Source of the DNA: JAFGQJ01 sp964588525
GTDB lineage: Bacteria; Spirochaetota; Spirochaetia; SZUA-6; DRHE01
Assembly (NCBI GenBank): GCA_964588525.1
Contig: CAZPQC010000034.1
Coordinates: forward strand, 1-31,007
Length of the DNA stretch: 31,007 bases
Direction of reading: 5' to 3'
Shown here: one piece after another, positions 20,722 to 29,388 of the stretch
Position numbering within the stretch: the stretch's first letter is position 1
Layout of the letters: each line of letters begins with the position of its first letter
Translations under genes and position numbers: made by a program
Notes under the pieces: model-generated
What the model saw: only the letters and a program-made list of their open reading frames with translations
What the model was told of the DNA's origin: nothing
The model's database searches: none

Positions 20722-23700
20722 GTCTCCTGCCCGCAGTCGATCTCCGCCGCCCCTTCCTGTTTTTTCCACTTCCAGGAAACGGCAAGGGTCTCGCTTTTCA
20801 ACGTGTCCTCGTTCAGCTCCACGGCCCGCTTCACCTGCTCGGTGCCGAACAGGGCCAGCTCGATCCGATCGGTCACCTCCAGGTCCAGCTCTTTGCGCAG
20901 ATTCTGAATTCCCCGGACCAGATCCCGGGCCATCCCCTCCTGGATGAGCTCCTCGGTCAGCTCCGAATCCAGAGCTACGGTCAGAGAACCCTCATTGAGA
21001 ACTTTCAGATTCTCCCTCTCGGTCCTGGCAATGATGACTCCCTCTTCGGTCAGGTCGAAAACCCGGTCCCCGACCTCGATCGACAGGGTGGCTCCTTCCA
21101 GCAATGACTGGATCTCCCGCATCGACAGCCCCTCTATCCGCGCCGCCGCCGCTTTCATATCCTTGCCCAGCTGTTTTCCCAGGATCTTGTAGTTCGGCTT
21201 GGCCGTATACTCGACCAGCTCTTCCTCGTTCTCACGAAATACGACGCTGCGCACGTTCAGCTCATCCTTGATCAACTCCTCCATTTCGATGAGGATGCGT
21301 TTCTCCCGTTGATCCTTGGTTACCAGATGCAGAGCCTTGAGGGGCTGCCGGATCTTCAGGCTGTGCAAGGTGCGCAGGGCCCTGCCCATGGAGACGGCCC
21401 GGCGGGTCAGGCCCATCTTTTCCTCCAGCTCCGGATTCCTCCGAGAGGGGTCATAGGTCGGAAAATCGGTCAGATGAACCGATTCGGGCAGTTCTTTGGC
21501 CTTCAGGTTCCTGTAGATCTCCTCTGTGATGAAGGGGATGAAGGGAGCGGCCACCTGCATCAGGGTAATCAGAACCGAGTACAGCGTCTGGTAGGCCTGG
21601 CGTTTGTCCACGTCGATTTTTTTCTCGGGTCGCCAGAACCTGCGCCGGGAGCGGCGGATGTACCAGTTGTTCAGGGAATCGATGAACTCGATGATCGGAT
21701 CGATCCCCTTCTGCAGGTCGTACAGCTCCATCTGCTCGGTGACCTGCCGGACCAACGCTTGAGTCTCCGAGAGGATCCAGCGGTCCATGGGATTTTCGGG
21801 GTTTTCGGGCGCCCTGTCCGGCCGCACCCTGTCGATATTGGCGTAGGTAACGAAGAAGCTGTAGGAGTTCCACAGGGGAATGATCACGTTTTTCAGCACC
21901 TCTTTGACTCCCGAATCGGAATAGCGCAGGTCTTCTGCTTTTACGCAGGCGGAGTCCATCAGAAACAGGCGCAGAGCGTCGGCTCCGAACTCGTTCATCA
22001 CCTCCATCGGGTCCGTGTAGTTCCTGGCCGATTTGGACATCTTCTTTCCATCTTCGGCCAGCACCAGGCCGTTGACGATACAGTGGGTGAAGGCGGGTTT
22101 GTCGAACAACGCCGCGGCCAGGACGGTCAGGGTATAGAACCAACCCCGGGTCTGGTCCAGACCTTCGGAGATGAAGTCCGCGGGAAAGTTGGCCTCGAAA
22201 TGCTCCCGGTTCTCGAAGGGGTAGTGGTTCTGGCCATAGGGCATGGCACCGGATTCAAACCAACAGTCCAGCACCTCCGGGATGCGCCGCATGGTACCGC
22301 CGCAGCCTTCGGTGCAGGGAAAGGTGATCTCGTCCACGAAATGCTTGTGCAGATCCGTGACCTTCTGCTTGGACAGCTTCTCCAGTTCCGCCCGGCTGCC
22401 GATACACTTCTGGTGCCCGCAGTCCTCGCATTTCCAGATGGGAAGGGGATTACCCCAGTAGCGATTTCTCGAGATCGCCCAGTCTCTGGCCCCCTCGAGC
22501 CACTTGCCGAACCGTCCGTCCCGGATGTGGCCCGGTACCCAGAAGACCCGGCTGTTGGCCTCGAGCATGCTGGATTTGATCTTCTGGATGTTGACGAACC
22601 AGGAAGAAATGGCCCGGTAGATCAGGGGGGAGCTGCAGCGCCAGCAGTGCGGATAGGCGTGCAGGTAGGTGGAGTGATGGACCACAGCGCCCCTGGCTTT
22701 CAGATCCTTGATGATCCGCTTGTCCGCCTCCTTGACGAAAAGGCCCTGATAGTCGGTCACCTCTTCGGTGAAGCGCGCCTCGGCATCCACCGGACAAACC
22801 GTGGGCACCTCGGTATCCTTGAGCAGGGAGTAGTCATCCTCCCCGAATCCGGGAGCGGTATGGACGATCCCGGTCCCCTCTTCGGTGGAGACGTAATCCG
22901 CGACGTAGGTGCGGAACGCTCCTTTTTCCCTAAGGGAGGCGAAGTAGGGAAACAGCGGCTCATATTCGATGCCGGCCAGCTGCTTTCCCCTGTATCGCTT
23001 GAGCACGCGATACTCGCCGGGACTCTTGTAGTAGGTAGGCAGCCGCTCTTCGGCCAGGATGTACTGGTCGCTCCCGTCGGCTACCTTCGCGTATTCGATT
23101 TCCGGGCCCAGGGCCAGGGCGAGGTTGGATGGAAGGGTCCAGGGCGTGGTTGTCCAGGCCAGGAAGTAGCTGTCCGGCTCATCGAGGCGCTTGAACTTCA
23201 CCGTGATCGAGGGATCCTGCACGTTCTGGTAGCCGCCCAGGTTGAGCTCGAAGTTGGACAGGGCGGTGGAGCAGCGCGGGCAGTAGGGCAGGATATAGAA
23301 CCCCTCGTACAGCAGCTCCCGGTTCCACAGTTCCTGCATGATCCACCAGATCGACTCCATGTAGTCCGGTTCCATGGTCTTGTAGTCATTATCGAAATCC
23401 ACCCACCTGCCCAGGCGCGTGATGACGCTGCGCCATTCGGAGGTGTAGCGCAGCACGATCGAACGGCAGTCCTCGTTGAAGCGGGCGATCCCGTACTCCT
23501 CTATCTGCCTCTTGCCAGAGATTCCCAGCTCCTTCTCCATCTCGTACTCCACGGGCAGACCGTGACAGTCCCAGCCGAAGCGGCGCTCGACCTTCAACCC
23601 CTGCATCGCTTTGTAGCGGGGGATGATGTCTTTGATCGTGCCGGGCACGAAATGTCCGAAATGAGGCAGGCCGGTGGCAAAGGGAGGCCCGTCGTAGAAC

Positions 23701-23825
23701 ACGTATTCCTCCCGCCCCTCCCGCTGCCGGATCGATTTTTCGAATATATTTTGTTTCTGCCAGAACTCGAGAATTCCCTCCTCCATCTTGGGAAAACTGA
23801 GCTTGGGATCAACGGCTTTGTACAC
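20682..23825 (-). CDS. ileS: Isoleucyl-tRNA synthetase, type 2 (eukaryote-like)
   Basis: This 1047-residue class-I synthetase charges tRNA-Ile. The signature HFGH (55-58) lies in PPFATGLPHFGHFVPG, and KMSKS is at 595-599. The editing domain lies between, around residues 200-400, with AWTTTPWTLPSNLALALG and TGIVHTAPGFGEDDY. Length and sequence match the second bacterial type, shared with eukaryotes and spirochaetes and known for low mupirocin sensitivity. The start is GTG at 23825, with GGAGG five bases upstream. The ferritin-like gene ends 19 bases before it, so the two share a transcript. Confidence 0.97.
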   Translation of the reverse strand: MYKAVDPKLSFPKMEEGILEFWQKQNIFEKSIRQREGREEYVFYDGPPFATGLPHFGHFVPGTIKDIIPRYKAMQGLKVERRFGWDCHGLPVEYEMEKELGISGKRQIEEYGIARFNEDCRSIVLRYTSEWRSVITRLGRWVDFDNDYKTMEPDYMESIWWIMQELWNRELLYEGFYILPYCPRCSTALSNFELNLGGYQNVQDPSITVKFKRLDEPDSYFLAWTTTPWTLPSNLALALGPEIEYAKVADGSDQYILAEERLPTYYKSPGEYRVLKRYRGKQLAGIEYEPLFPYFASLREKGAFRTYVADYVSTEEGTGIVHTAPGFGEDDYSLLKDTEVPTVCPVDAEARFTEEVTDYQGLFVKEADKRIIKDLKARGAVVHHSTYLHAYPHCWRCSSPLIYRAISSWFVNIQKIKSSMLEANSRVFWVPGHIRDGRFGKWLEGARDWAISRNRYWGNPLPIWKCEDCGHQKCIGSRAELEKLSKQKVTDLHKHFVDEITFPCTEGCGGTMRRIPEVLDCWFESGAMPYGQNHYPFENREHFEANFPADFISEGLDQTRGWFYTLTVLAAALFDKPAFTHCIVNGLVLAEDGKKMSKSARNYTDPMEVMNEFGADALRLFLMDSACVKAEDLRYSDSGVKEVLKNVIIPLWNSYSFFVTYANIDRVRPDRAPENPENPMDRWILSETQALVRQVTEQMELYDLQKGIDPIIEFIDSLNNWYIRRSRRRFWRPEKKIDVDKRQAYQTLYSVLITLMQVAAPFIPFITEEIYRNLKAKELPESVHLTDFPTYDPSRRNPELEEKMGLTRRAVSMGRALRTLHSLKIRQPLKALHLVTKDQREKRILIEMEELIKDELNVRSVVFRENEEELVEYTAKPNYKILGKQLGKDMKAAAARIEGLSMREIQSLLEGATLSIEVGDRVFDLTEEGVIIARTERENLKVLNEGSLTVALDSELTEELIQEGMARDLVRGIQNLRKELDLEVTDRIELALFGTEQVKRAVELNEDTLKSETLAVSWKWKKQEGAAEIDCGQETCFVSVKKAADPG

Positions 23826-23844
23826 GAATGCCTCCGAAATGCGG

Positions 23845-24315
23845 CTAATTTTCTTTCAGAATATCCTCGTCGTAGCGTTCCTGGGCCCAATCCCGGTGCT
23901 TGCGTTCCTCATCGGCAAGCAATGCGAACATGCTCCGCACATCCGCGCTGGTTGTCATACCCTCCAGCTTACGGTACAGCTGTTCGGCCTCGCGCTCCCT
24001 GCGGATCACCAGGATGAGGAAATCTCCGTAATCCATGGTCGGAGAAAAGGGAACCTCGACCAGCATTTCCGACAGCCCCAGGTCCTCCCCCTTCGGCGGA
24101 GTGAACGACTCGAGCCCCCGACGCCCCTGCTTGAGCTCGACCAGCTTGCGCTCATGCTCCTTCTCCATCTCGACCATCGTTAGAAGCAGCTCGCTGAAAC
24201 TCCGTCGCTGCGTCTCCCGGGCGTAGCTCAGGTAGGTGTCCTGGGCTTCCCTCTCCCGCCGGATGGCGAAATCGATGATTTCCTCGATGTTTTCCGGTCG
24301 TGTCGGATCTGTCAT
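23845..24315 (-). CDS. Ferritin-like diiron (rubrerythrin-type) domain protein
   Basis: This 156-residue four-helix protein is made of two related halves. IRREREAQDTY (18-28) recurs as IRREREAEQLY (104-114), and EMEKEH (49-54) recurs as DEERKH (135-140). These E...ExxH pairs are the usual diiron ligands of the ferritin-like superfamily. It lacks the rubredoxin domain of full rubrerythrins. A role in peroxide or iron handling is likely but not proven. It heads the operon with ileS. The promoter's -10 box ends six bases before the ATG and there is no Shine-Dalgarno sequence, so the mRNA is probably leaderless. Confidence 0.8.
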   Translation of the reverse strand: MTDPTRPENIEEIIDFAIRREREAQDTYLSYARETQRRSFSELLLTMVEMEKEHERKLVELKQGRRGLESFTPPKGEDLGLSEMLVEVPFSPTMDYGDFLILVIRREREAEQLYRKLEGMTTSADVRSMFALLADEERKHRDWAQERYDEDILKEN

Positions 24316-24321
24316 GGAGGG

Positions 24322-24351
24322 ATTCTAAACCGAATGGCCGCAGAGTGTCAA
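24322..24351 (-). promoter_or_regulatory. Strong leaderless promoter of the ferritin-like/ileS operon
   Basis: On the minus strand TTGACA (24351-24346, perfect) and TAGAAT (24327-24322, five of six) are 18 bases apart. Six bases then precede the ATG at 24315, so transcription should start on the A of the start codon. Confidence 0.7.
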
Positions 24352-24388
24352 AGATGGAATGATCCCGGCCTGCTGACCGCCGGCGCGC

Positions 24389-24417
24389 TTGCCCCGGCCT
24401 GCCGAAGCGTCTATACT
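24389..24417 (+). promoter_or_regulatory. Promoter of the S8 protease operon
   Basis: TTGCCC (24389-24394) and TATACT (24412-24417) are 17 bases apart, four and five of six consensus matches. The predicted leader of about 50 bases ends in GGGAGGTGA before the ATG at 24474. Confidence 0.6.
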
Positions 24418-24473
24418 CAAAGCGCGGGCTTAGTCTCCGCCGTGAGGCGTGCCGGCTACCGGGAGGTGAGCGG

Positions 24474-25961
24474 ATGGGTAAGACGGGCTTCGATCAGTTC
24501 ATCGTTCTTCCGATTCAGGGGATCCGGGTGCCCTCCCCGTCCATCGAGGCGGCGACCGGCAGATTTTTACGTAAGCTGACCGTCCGGACCGGTCCTCTCC
24601 GGCCTTTCCGTCTGACCGAGGTTCCGGGCATGGAGCTGCGCCTGCTGGACTCCGTAAGCGAGTACGGGGCCAAGCTGGTGGAAATCGCTCCGGCGGCTCT
24701 TTCAGCCTTGAGGTCTCGTCAGCCCGGCCTGCGCCTTGTCCCGCTCGCCTTTTTCCGCCCGGCAGTGGCGCCCCGCCTGCTCGTGGAAACCAGGGCGGCA
24801 GCCGCCAAGGCCGCCGTCAAAGTCAGACTGCGCATCGTCTCCCGCAAGGACGGAACCCCGGTGGCGGGTGCGCTGGTGGTGGCCTTCACCGATTTCGAGC
24901 AGCGGATCGGGGCCCAGGGATGGACCAACACCAAAGGGGAAGTGAGCCTGGCCCTCGGTTCCGCCTCGCCGAAGCTGAAGCGGCTGTATATCTACCCCGA
25001 AAAAAATTTCTGGTCCTGCTTGAGGAAGAACATCACCGTGAGCTCCGGCACCCGCATTACCCTGGTACCCCTGTCTCTGGATTACGTGGATTGCCTGCGC
25101 CACTTCTACGTTGCCGCCTCCCCGAAGGCGGGGGCGGGCATCAAGGTGGCGGTGGTCGACACGGGGATCGCGGAGCACCCCGACCTGGACGTCGACGGCG
25201 GGGAGAACACGGTCGTCGGTGAGGACAGGTCGGAGTTCGGGGACAACGGCAGGGGGCACGGCACCCACGTGGCCGGGATAATCGCCGCCCGCGGCCGGCC
25301 ACCGGAGGGGGTGCGGGGCCTGGCCCCGGCCGTGAACCTGCGCAGCTACCGTGTGTTCGCTCAGGACAGCGATTCGGCTACCAACTACTCAATCACGAAG
25401 GCCATCGATCGCGCGGTGGAGGACGGCTGCGACCTGATCAACCTGAGTCTGGGCGGCGGTCCGGCGGACGAGGCCATCGAGTCGGCCATCCAGTACGCCC
25501 GCTCACGGGGAAGCCTGGTGATCGCGGCCGCGGGCAACGAACGGCGCCAGCCCGTTAGCTTTCCGGCTTCCTACTCGCTGTCGCTGGCTGTTTCGGCCAT
25601 GGGGCGTAAGGGCACATTTCCCGCCGGCACGACCCAAACGGGAGAGGTCGCCTCACCCTACGGCACGGATAAGAAGAACTTCCTGGCCGCCTTCACCAAC
25701 GTGGGGCCGGAGCTCGATCTGACTGCCCCGGGGGTGGGTATCATCTCGACTTACCCGGGGGGACACGCGGTCCTGGACGGCACCTCGATGGCCTGCCCGG
25801 CGGCCGTGGGTGCGGCGGCGGCGTTTCTGTCCGGCCGGCCAGAGCTGCTCGGCCTTCCGCGAGATTCGGCCCGTTCGGAGGCAATGGCCCGGGCCGTGCT
25901 GAGACGTGCTAAAACCCTCGGGTTCGGCAGCCTGTACGAGGGCCAGGGTCTGATTCGATAG
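24474..25961 (+). CDS. S8 family subtilisin-like serine protease without signal peptide
   Basis: This 495-residue protein has three parts. Residues 1-100 resemble a prodomain, with RLLDSVSEYGAKLVEIAP and a PGLRLVP end. Residues about 115-200 look like a small beta-sandwich of the carboxypeptidase-regulatory type (VSRKDGTPVAGALVVAF). The peptidase domain from about 220 carries Asp229 (VVDTG), His262 (GHGTHVAG), Asn355 (AAAGN) and Ser438 (DGTSMACP), so it should be active. No signal peptide or membrane segment is seen, so it is probably cytoplasmic or exported by another route. GGGAGGTGA lies just upstream of the ATG. The next gene, 11 bases away, encodes a prodomain-like protein. Confidence 0.92.
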   Translation: MGKTGFDQFIVLPIQGIRVPSPSIEAATGRFLRKLTVRTGPLRPFRLTEVPGMELRLLDSVSEYGAKLVEIAPAALSALRSRQPGLRLVPLAFFRPAVAPRLLVETRAAAAKAAVKVRLRIVSRKDGTPVAGALVVAFTDFEQRIGAQGWTNTKGEVSLALGSASPKLKRLYIYPEKNFWSCLRKNITVSSGTRITLVPLSLDYVDCLRHFYVAASPKAGAGIKVAVVDTGIAEHPDLDVDGGENTVVGEDRSEFGDNGRGHGTHVAGIIAARGRPPEGVRGLAPAVNLRSYRVFAQDSDSATNYSITKAIDRAVEDGCDLINLSLGGGPADEAIESAIQYARSRGSLVIAAAGNERRQPVSFPASYSLSLAVSAMGRKGTFPAGTTQTGEVASPYGTDKKNFLAAFTNVGPELDLTAPGVGIISTYPGGHAVLDGTSMACPAAVGAAAAFLSGRPELLGLPRDSARSEAMARAVLRRAKTLGFGSLYEGQGLIR

Positions 25962-25972
25962 GAGCATAAAAG

Positions 25973-26215
25973 ATGGGACGGTATATCCTGCGTTTCACCG
26001 GTACGGGGCCCAAACCGGCGGTAGACGTAAAGCGCATCCGCTCCGCACCCCAAATGACCGTCCTCGACGACTCGGCGCGAATGCTGCTTGTCGAAGCCGC
26101 CGAGGAGCAGATCAAAGAGGTGGTCTCCTCCATGCCCGGGTGGACCTGGAGCCCGGAGCGCACGATCCGTCTGCCCGATTCACGCCCCAGGCCCCGCCGT
26201 AAACCGAAGGATTAA
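25973..26215 (+). CDS. Small prodomain/I9-inhibitor-like protein paired with the S8 protease
   Basis: This 80-residue protein opens MGRYILRFTGTGPKP, a typical strand start of subtilisin prodomains and free I9 inhibitors. MTVLDDSARMLLVEAAEEQI and SSMPGWTWSPERTIRLP follow. The pattern of LD, LVE, PG and P residues repeats that of residues 57-96 of the adjacent protease. A basic, Pro-rich tail ends the protein. It most likely folds as the small alpha/beta sandwich that chaperones and inhibits subtilases, acting in trans. AGGAG precedes the ATG and the two genes form an operon. No database search was possible, so the family call is by pattern. Confidence 0.6.
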   Translation: MGRYILRFTGTGPKPAVDVKRIRSAPQMTVLDDSARMLLVEAAEEQIKEVVSSMPGWTWSPERTIRLPDSRPRPRRKPKD

Positions 26216-26253
26216 AAGGGGCCGCCCAAGCCAGCAAGGCGCCGTCGGTTTTC

Positions 26254-26670
26254 TCAATAACGCACGGCCGGGGGAAGTTTTTTCGCTTCGTCGATCCAGC
26301 CCTGTACCCGCTTCAAACCCGGCAACTGCCTGACGAGCCTCCTGCCGCCGGCCTTGTTCATCTCTGCGAGTTTGGCCACCAGGTTGTCCGCCCTGCGGTT
26401 GCGCAGCTCCTTGACCGTGTCCACCCCGGCTTTTTCCAGCAGCTCGGCATACTGCTTGCCTACGCCGTTGACGCGAAACAGATCGGCCATGTTGACCCAC
26501 TTGAGAATGACGGATTCGCTGAGCCCGGTCCGTTCCGCCAGCTCCTTGCGCCCCTTGGGGGTGCCGCCCTTTTTCAGTAGCCCCCTTACGGTCTGGATCT
26601 TTGCGGTCTGCATCTTTCTGCTGTTTGCCGGACCAATACCTTCGATTTCTTTGAGATTGTAGTTGACCAT
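26254..26670 (-). CDS. DUF4332 helix-hairpin-helix protein
   Basis: This 138-residue protein begins NLKEIEGIGPANSRKM (helix-hairpin-helix, residues 5-20) and repeats the motif as FRVNGVGKQYAELLEKAGVD near 65-84. This is the DUF4332 pattern. Helix-hairpin-helix pairs bind DNA non-specifically, but no biochemical role is known to me for the family. ATG 26670 has GGAGGT seven bases upstream; a longer frame reaching 26895 lies in promoter sequence of the next gene. It is divergent from the HerA-like gene and convergent with the S8 operon. Confidence 0.82.
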   Translation of the reverse strand: MVNYNLKEIEGIGPANSRKMQTAKIQTVRGLLKKGGTPKGRKELAERTGLSESVILKWVNMADLFRVNGVGKQYAELLEKAGVDTVKELRNRRADNLVAKLAEMNKAGGRRLVRQLPGLKRVQGWIDEAKKLPPAVRY

Positions 26671-26691
26671 AATTCTACCTCCGTGTTTTTT

Positions 26692-26701
26692 TGCTATAGC
26701 A
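26692..26701. promoter_or_regulatory. 10-base palindrome upstream of the DUF4332 gene
   Basis: TGCTATAGCA is a perfect palindrome, about 10 bases upstream of the ribosome-binding site. It may be part of the promoter or an operator; no clear -35 and -10 pair could be fixed here. Confidence 0.25.
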
Positions 26702-26855
26702 TTAGAGTACAGCCTTTGCGGAAGGAAGACAACGACTTCTATTTCGTAGAGATTTAATATTGACGCAACAGCCAATTCGCATAGACAAAATATCCGCCAA
26801 TTCCCATGATCGGACGCCGTCTCTGCAAAGCCTGAGATCGGCAGGTCGGGCATCA

Positions 26856-26884
26856 TGGACAGCCCCGACCGGCCGTGATACGAT
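26856..26884 (+). promoter_or_regulatory. Promoter of the HerA-like ATPase gene, near-leaderless
   Basis: TGGACA (26856-26861, five of six) and TACGAT (26879-26884, four of six) are 17 bases apart. The ATG at 26894 follows nine bases after the -10 box, without a Shine-Dalgarno sequence. Confidence 0.5.
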
Positions 26885-26893
26885 ATCTGTACC

Positions 26894-29365
26894 ATGCAAG
26901 AGTTCGAGGGGCTTGGGGTGTTCTACCTGGGTCGTGAAACAGGGGGCGCAGCCGGAGAGCGTGGGCCCCTCGTGCTGTACGACTCGAAGGACCTGTTGAC
27001 CCACGCGGTATGCGTGGGTATGACCGGCAGCGGCAAGACGGGCCTGTGCATCGGCCTGCTGGAGGAGGCGGCCCTCGACTCCGTCCCGGCCATCGTGATC
27101 GATCCCAAGGGGGATCTGGCCAACCTCCTGCTGACCTTTCCGGATCTCAAGCCGGAGGACTTCCTTCCCTGGATCAACGAAGACGATGCCCGCAAGAAGG
27201 GGTTGAGCCCGGCCGAGTACGCGGGTGAGCAGGCCTCCCTGTGGCGCAGCGGACTGGCCGAATGGGGGCAGGACGGGGAGCGCATCCGGCGACTGCGGGA
27301 GGCGGCGGAGTTCGTCATCTACACTCCCGGCAGCAGCGCCGGAGTCCCGGTTTCCATCCTGCGCTCCTTCGACGCACCCGCCGGCACGATCCTGCAAGAT
27401 CCCGACCTGCTGCGAGAGCGGATCAGTACCACCGTCACCAGCCTGCTGGATCTGCTGGGTCTCGATGCCGATCCGCTGCAGAGCCGGGAGCACATCCTGC
27501 TTTCTTCGATCCTGGAAGCGGCCTGGCAGCAGGGTCGTAACCTGGATATCGCGCAGCTCATCCGGGAAGTCCAGACACCGCCGTTCCCGCGAATCGGCGT
27601 GTTCGATCTGGAGGCTTTCTTCCCGACCGGTGACCGTCACGAGCTGGCCGTGAAGCTCAACAACTTCCTGGCCGCACCGACCATGAAGGCCTGGACCGAG
27701 GGGGAGCCGATCGACCTGAAACGCATGCTGCACGGCCCCCGAGGCAAGCCGCGGGTAGCGATCTTCTCTATCGCCCATCTCGAGGATGCCGAGCGCATGT
27801 TCTTCGTTTCGCTGCTTCTGCTGCAGGTGGTGGGCTGGATGCGCTTGCAGTCGGGCACCACGAGCCTGCGCGCCCTGCTGTACATGGATGAGATTTTCGG
27901 CTACCTGCCCCCGGTCGCCAATCCTCCCTCGAAGGCGCCGCTGCTGACGCTGCTCAAGCAGGCCAGGGCCTTCGGATTGGGTATCGTCCTGGCCACGCAG
28001 AATCCCGTAGATCTGGACTACAAAGCCCTGTCCAACACCGGCACCTGGTTCATCGGCCGTCTGCAGACCGAACGGGATCAGGCGCGGGTGCTGGACGGCC
28101 TGCAGGGATCACAGGCGGGGGCGGGAGCGCGTTTCGATCGCCGTCAGATGGGGCAAATCCTGGCGGGTCTGGGCAACCGGGTCTTTCTGATGAACAATGT
28201 TCACGAGGACCGCCCGGTCCTGTTCGAGAGCCGCTGGGCCATGTCCTACCTCCGGGGACCGCTGACCCGTGACCAGATCCGCAGGCTGGTGGAGCCGCTC
28301 GAGGCCCCCGCGGCAGGGGCAGGGGCCACCGCAGGTCCGTTGCCCGCGGCAGGGGCGGGGGCTGCATCGGCGGCGGCAGAGACAGCCGCGGCCGGGACAG
28401 CAGCGGCTGCAGCGGCCTCACGCCCCCTAATCAACCCCGGGGTCTCCCAATATTTTCTTCCCCGGCGAGCGGCCCCAGAGAGCGCACGATCCCTGGTGTA
28501 CGAGGCCGTGTGTCTCGGCATTGCCAAGATATACTACGTCAACGCCAAGGCGGACCTGTCCGCGGAACGGGAGGTTTCGTTTCTCGCCCATATCTCCCCA
28601 CAGCTGGCCCGCCCTCTCTGGGACGAGGCCTCCCTAACAGAGGTCCGGGACAGGGACCTGGAAACGGTACCCGAACCCGGCGTCGATTTCGCTCCGTTTC
28701 CCTCGGCCCTTGGGGAACCGAAGAACTACGCGGGCTGGACCCGAGATTTCAGGGAGTGGTTGTACCGCAGCCAGACGCTGAAGCTGTTCCGCAGCCCCTC
28801 ACTGAGCGTTGTCTCCGACCCGGCTGAGTCGGAGAGGGACTTCCGGATACGGCTGCAGCAAACCGGCCACGAACGGCGCGACCAGCTGCTCGAACAGATC
28901 CGCCGCCGTTACGCCGCGCGCATCACCTCGCTGCAGGACCGCATCCGGCGCGCAGAGCAGGCGGTCGATCGCGAAAAAGAACAGGCCAGGCAGCAGAAGC
29001 TGCAGACGGCCATCTCCGTGGGAGTAACGCTTCTGGACGCCTTCGTGGGGCGCAAGACCGTTGGGCGCACCACCCTAGGGCGCGCCACCACGGCGGCGCG
29101 GGGCGCCGGCCGGATCCTGAAGGAAAAACAGGACGTCGGCCGGGCCGAAGAAAACGTCCAGGCCATGGCGCAGCAGCTCGCGGAGATCGAGGCCCAGGTC
29201 GCCCGGGAGAGCGAAGATCTCAAGAACGCCGTCGATCCGCTGGCGGAGGAGCTCGAGACTCTGGAGATCAGACCGAAGAAGACCGATATATCGGTGCGGG
29301 TCCTGGGCCTGGGCTGGGTCCCGTACTGGCGGGACGAACTGGGCGGCTTGACCCCGGGATTCTGA
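26894..29365 (+). CDS. HerA/DUF87-like P-loop ATPase with C-terminal coiled coil
   Basis: This 823-residue protein has a Walker A GMTGSGKT (42-49), the strand AIVIDPKGDL near 75-84, a Walker B LLYMDEIFG near 328, and ATQNPVDLDYKALSNTGTWF near 365. These mark the HerA/FtsK-type hexameric ATPases that pump DNA or proteins. Residues about 470-515 are a low-complexity Ala/Gly linker with an internal duplication. The C-terminal third holds a long charged coiled coil (about 655-790) with ARITSLQDRIRRAEQAVDRE and a second heptad region near 745-790. No NurA nuclease, the usual partner of HerA, is nearby. Downstream DUF937 and HtpX genes follow closely, suggesting one transcript. Function in bacteria is not established. 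Confidence 0.85.
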   Translation: MQEFEGLGVFYLGRETGGAAGERGPLVLYDSKDLLTHAVCVGMTGSGKTGLCIGLLEEAALDSVPAIVIDPKGDLANLLLTFPDLKPEDFLPWINEDDARKKGLSPAEYAGEQASLWRSGLAEWGQDGERIRRLREAAEFVIYTPGSSAGVPVSILRSFDAPAGTILQDPDLLRERISTTVTSLLDLLGLDADPLQSREHILLSSILEAAWQQGRNLDIAQLIREVQTPPFPRIGVFDLEAFFPTGDRHELAVKLNNFLAAPTMKAWTEGEPIDLKRMLHGPRGKPRVAIFSIAHLEDAERMFFVSLLLLQVVGWMRLQSGTTSLRALLYMDEIFGYLPPVANPPSKAPLLTLLKQARAFGLGIVLATQNPVDLDYKALSNTGTWFIGRLQTERDQARVLDGLQGSQAGAGARFDRRQMGQILAGLGNRVFLMNNVHEDRPVLFESRWAMSYLRGPLTRDQIRRLVEPLEAPAAGAGATAGPLPAAGAGAASAAAETAAAGTAAAAAASRPLINPGVSQYFLPRRAAPESARSLVYEAVCLGIAKIYYVNAKADLSAEREVSFLAHISPQLARPLWDEASLTEVRDRDLETVPEPGVDFAPFPSALGEPKNYAGWTRDFREWLYRSQTLKLFRSPSLSVVSDPAESERDFRIRLQQTGHERRDQLLEQIRRRYAARITSLQDRIRRAEQAVDREKEQARQQKLQTAISVGVTLLDAFVGRKTVGRTTLGRATTAARGAGRILKEKQDVGRAEENVQAMAQQLAEIEAQVARESEDLKNAVDPLAEELETLEIRPKKTDISVRVLGLGWVPYWRDELGGLTPGF
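28307..28356 (+). repeat. In-frame direct repeat in the ATPase linker
   Basis: CCCGCGGCAGGGGC occurs at 28307-28320 and 28343-28356, offset by 36 bases (12 codons). It encodes two PAAGAGA segments in the Ala/Gly-rich linker, pointing to a recent slippage or duplication that keeps the frame. Confidence 0.8.
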
Positions 29366-29388
29366 TTAGACGGGGTGAAGGAGGAATT

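Noticed and set aside
21309..24017. A 902-codon open frame on the plus strand opposite ileS
   Set aside because: It is the antisense shadow of a GC-rich conserved gene; its translation has no family features, and ileS on the other strand is certain. Similar long shadows opposite gdhA, hisF-hisH and the HerA-like gene were rejected for the same reason.
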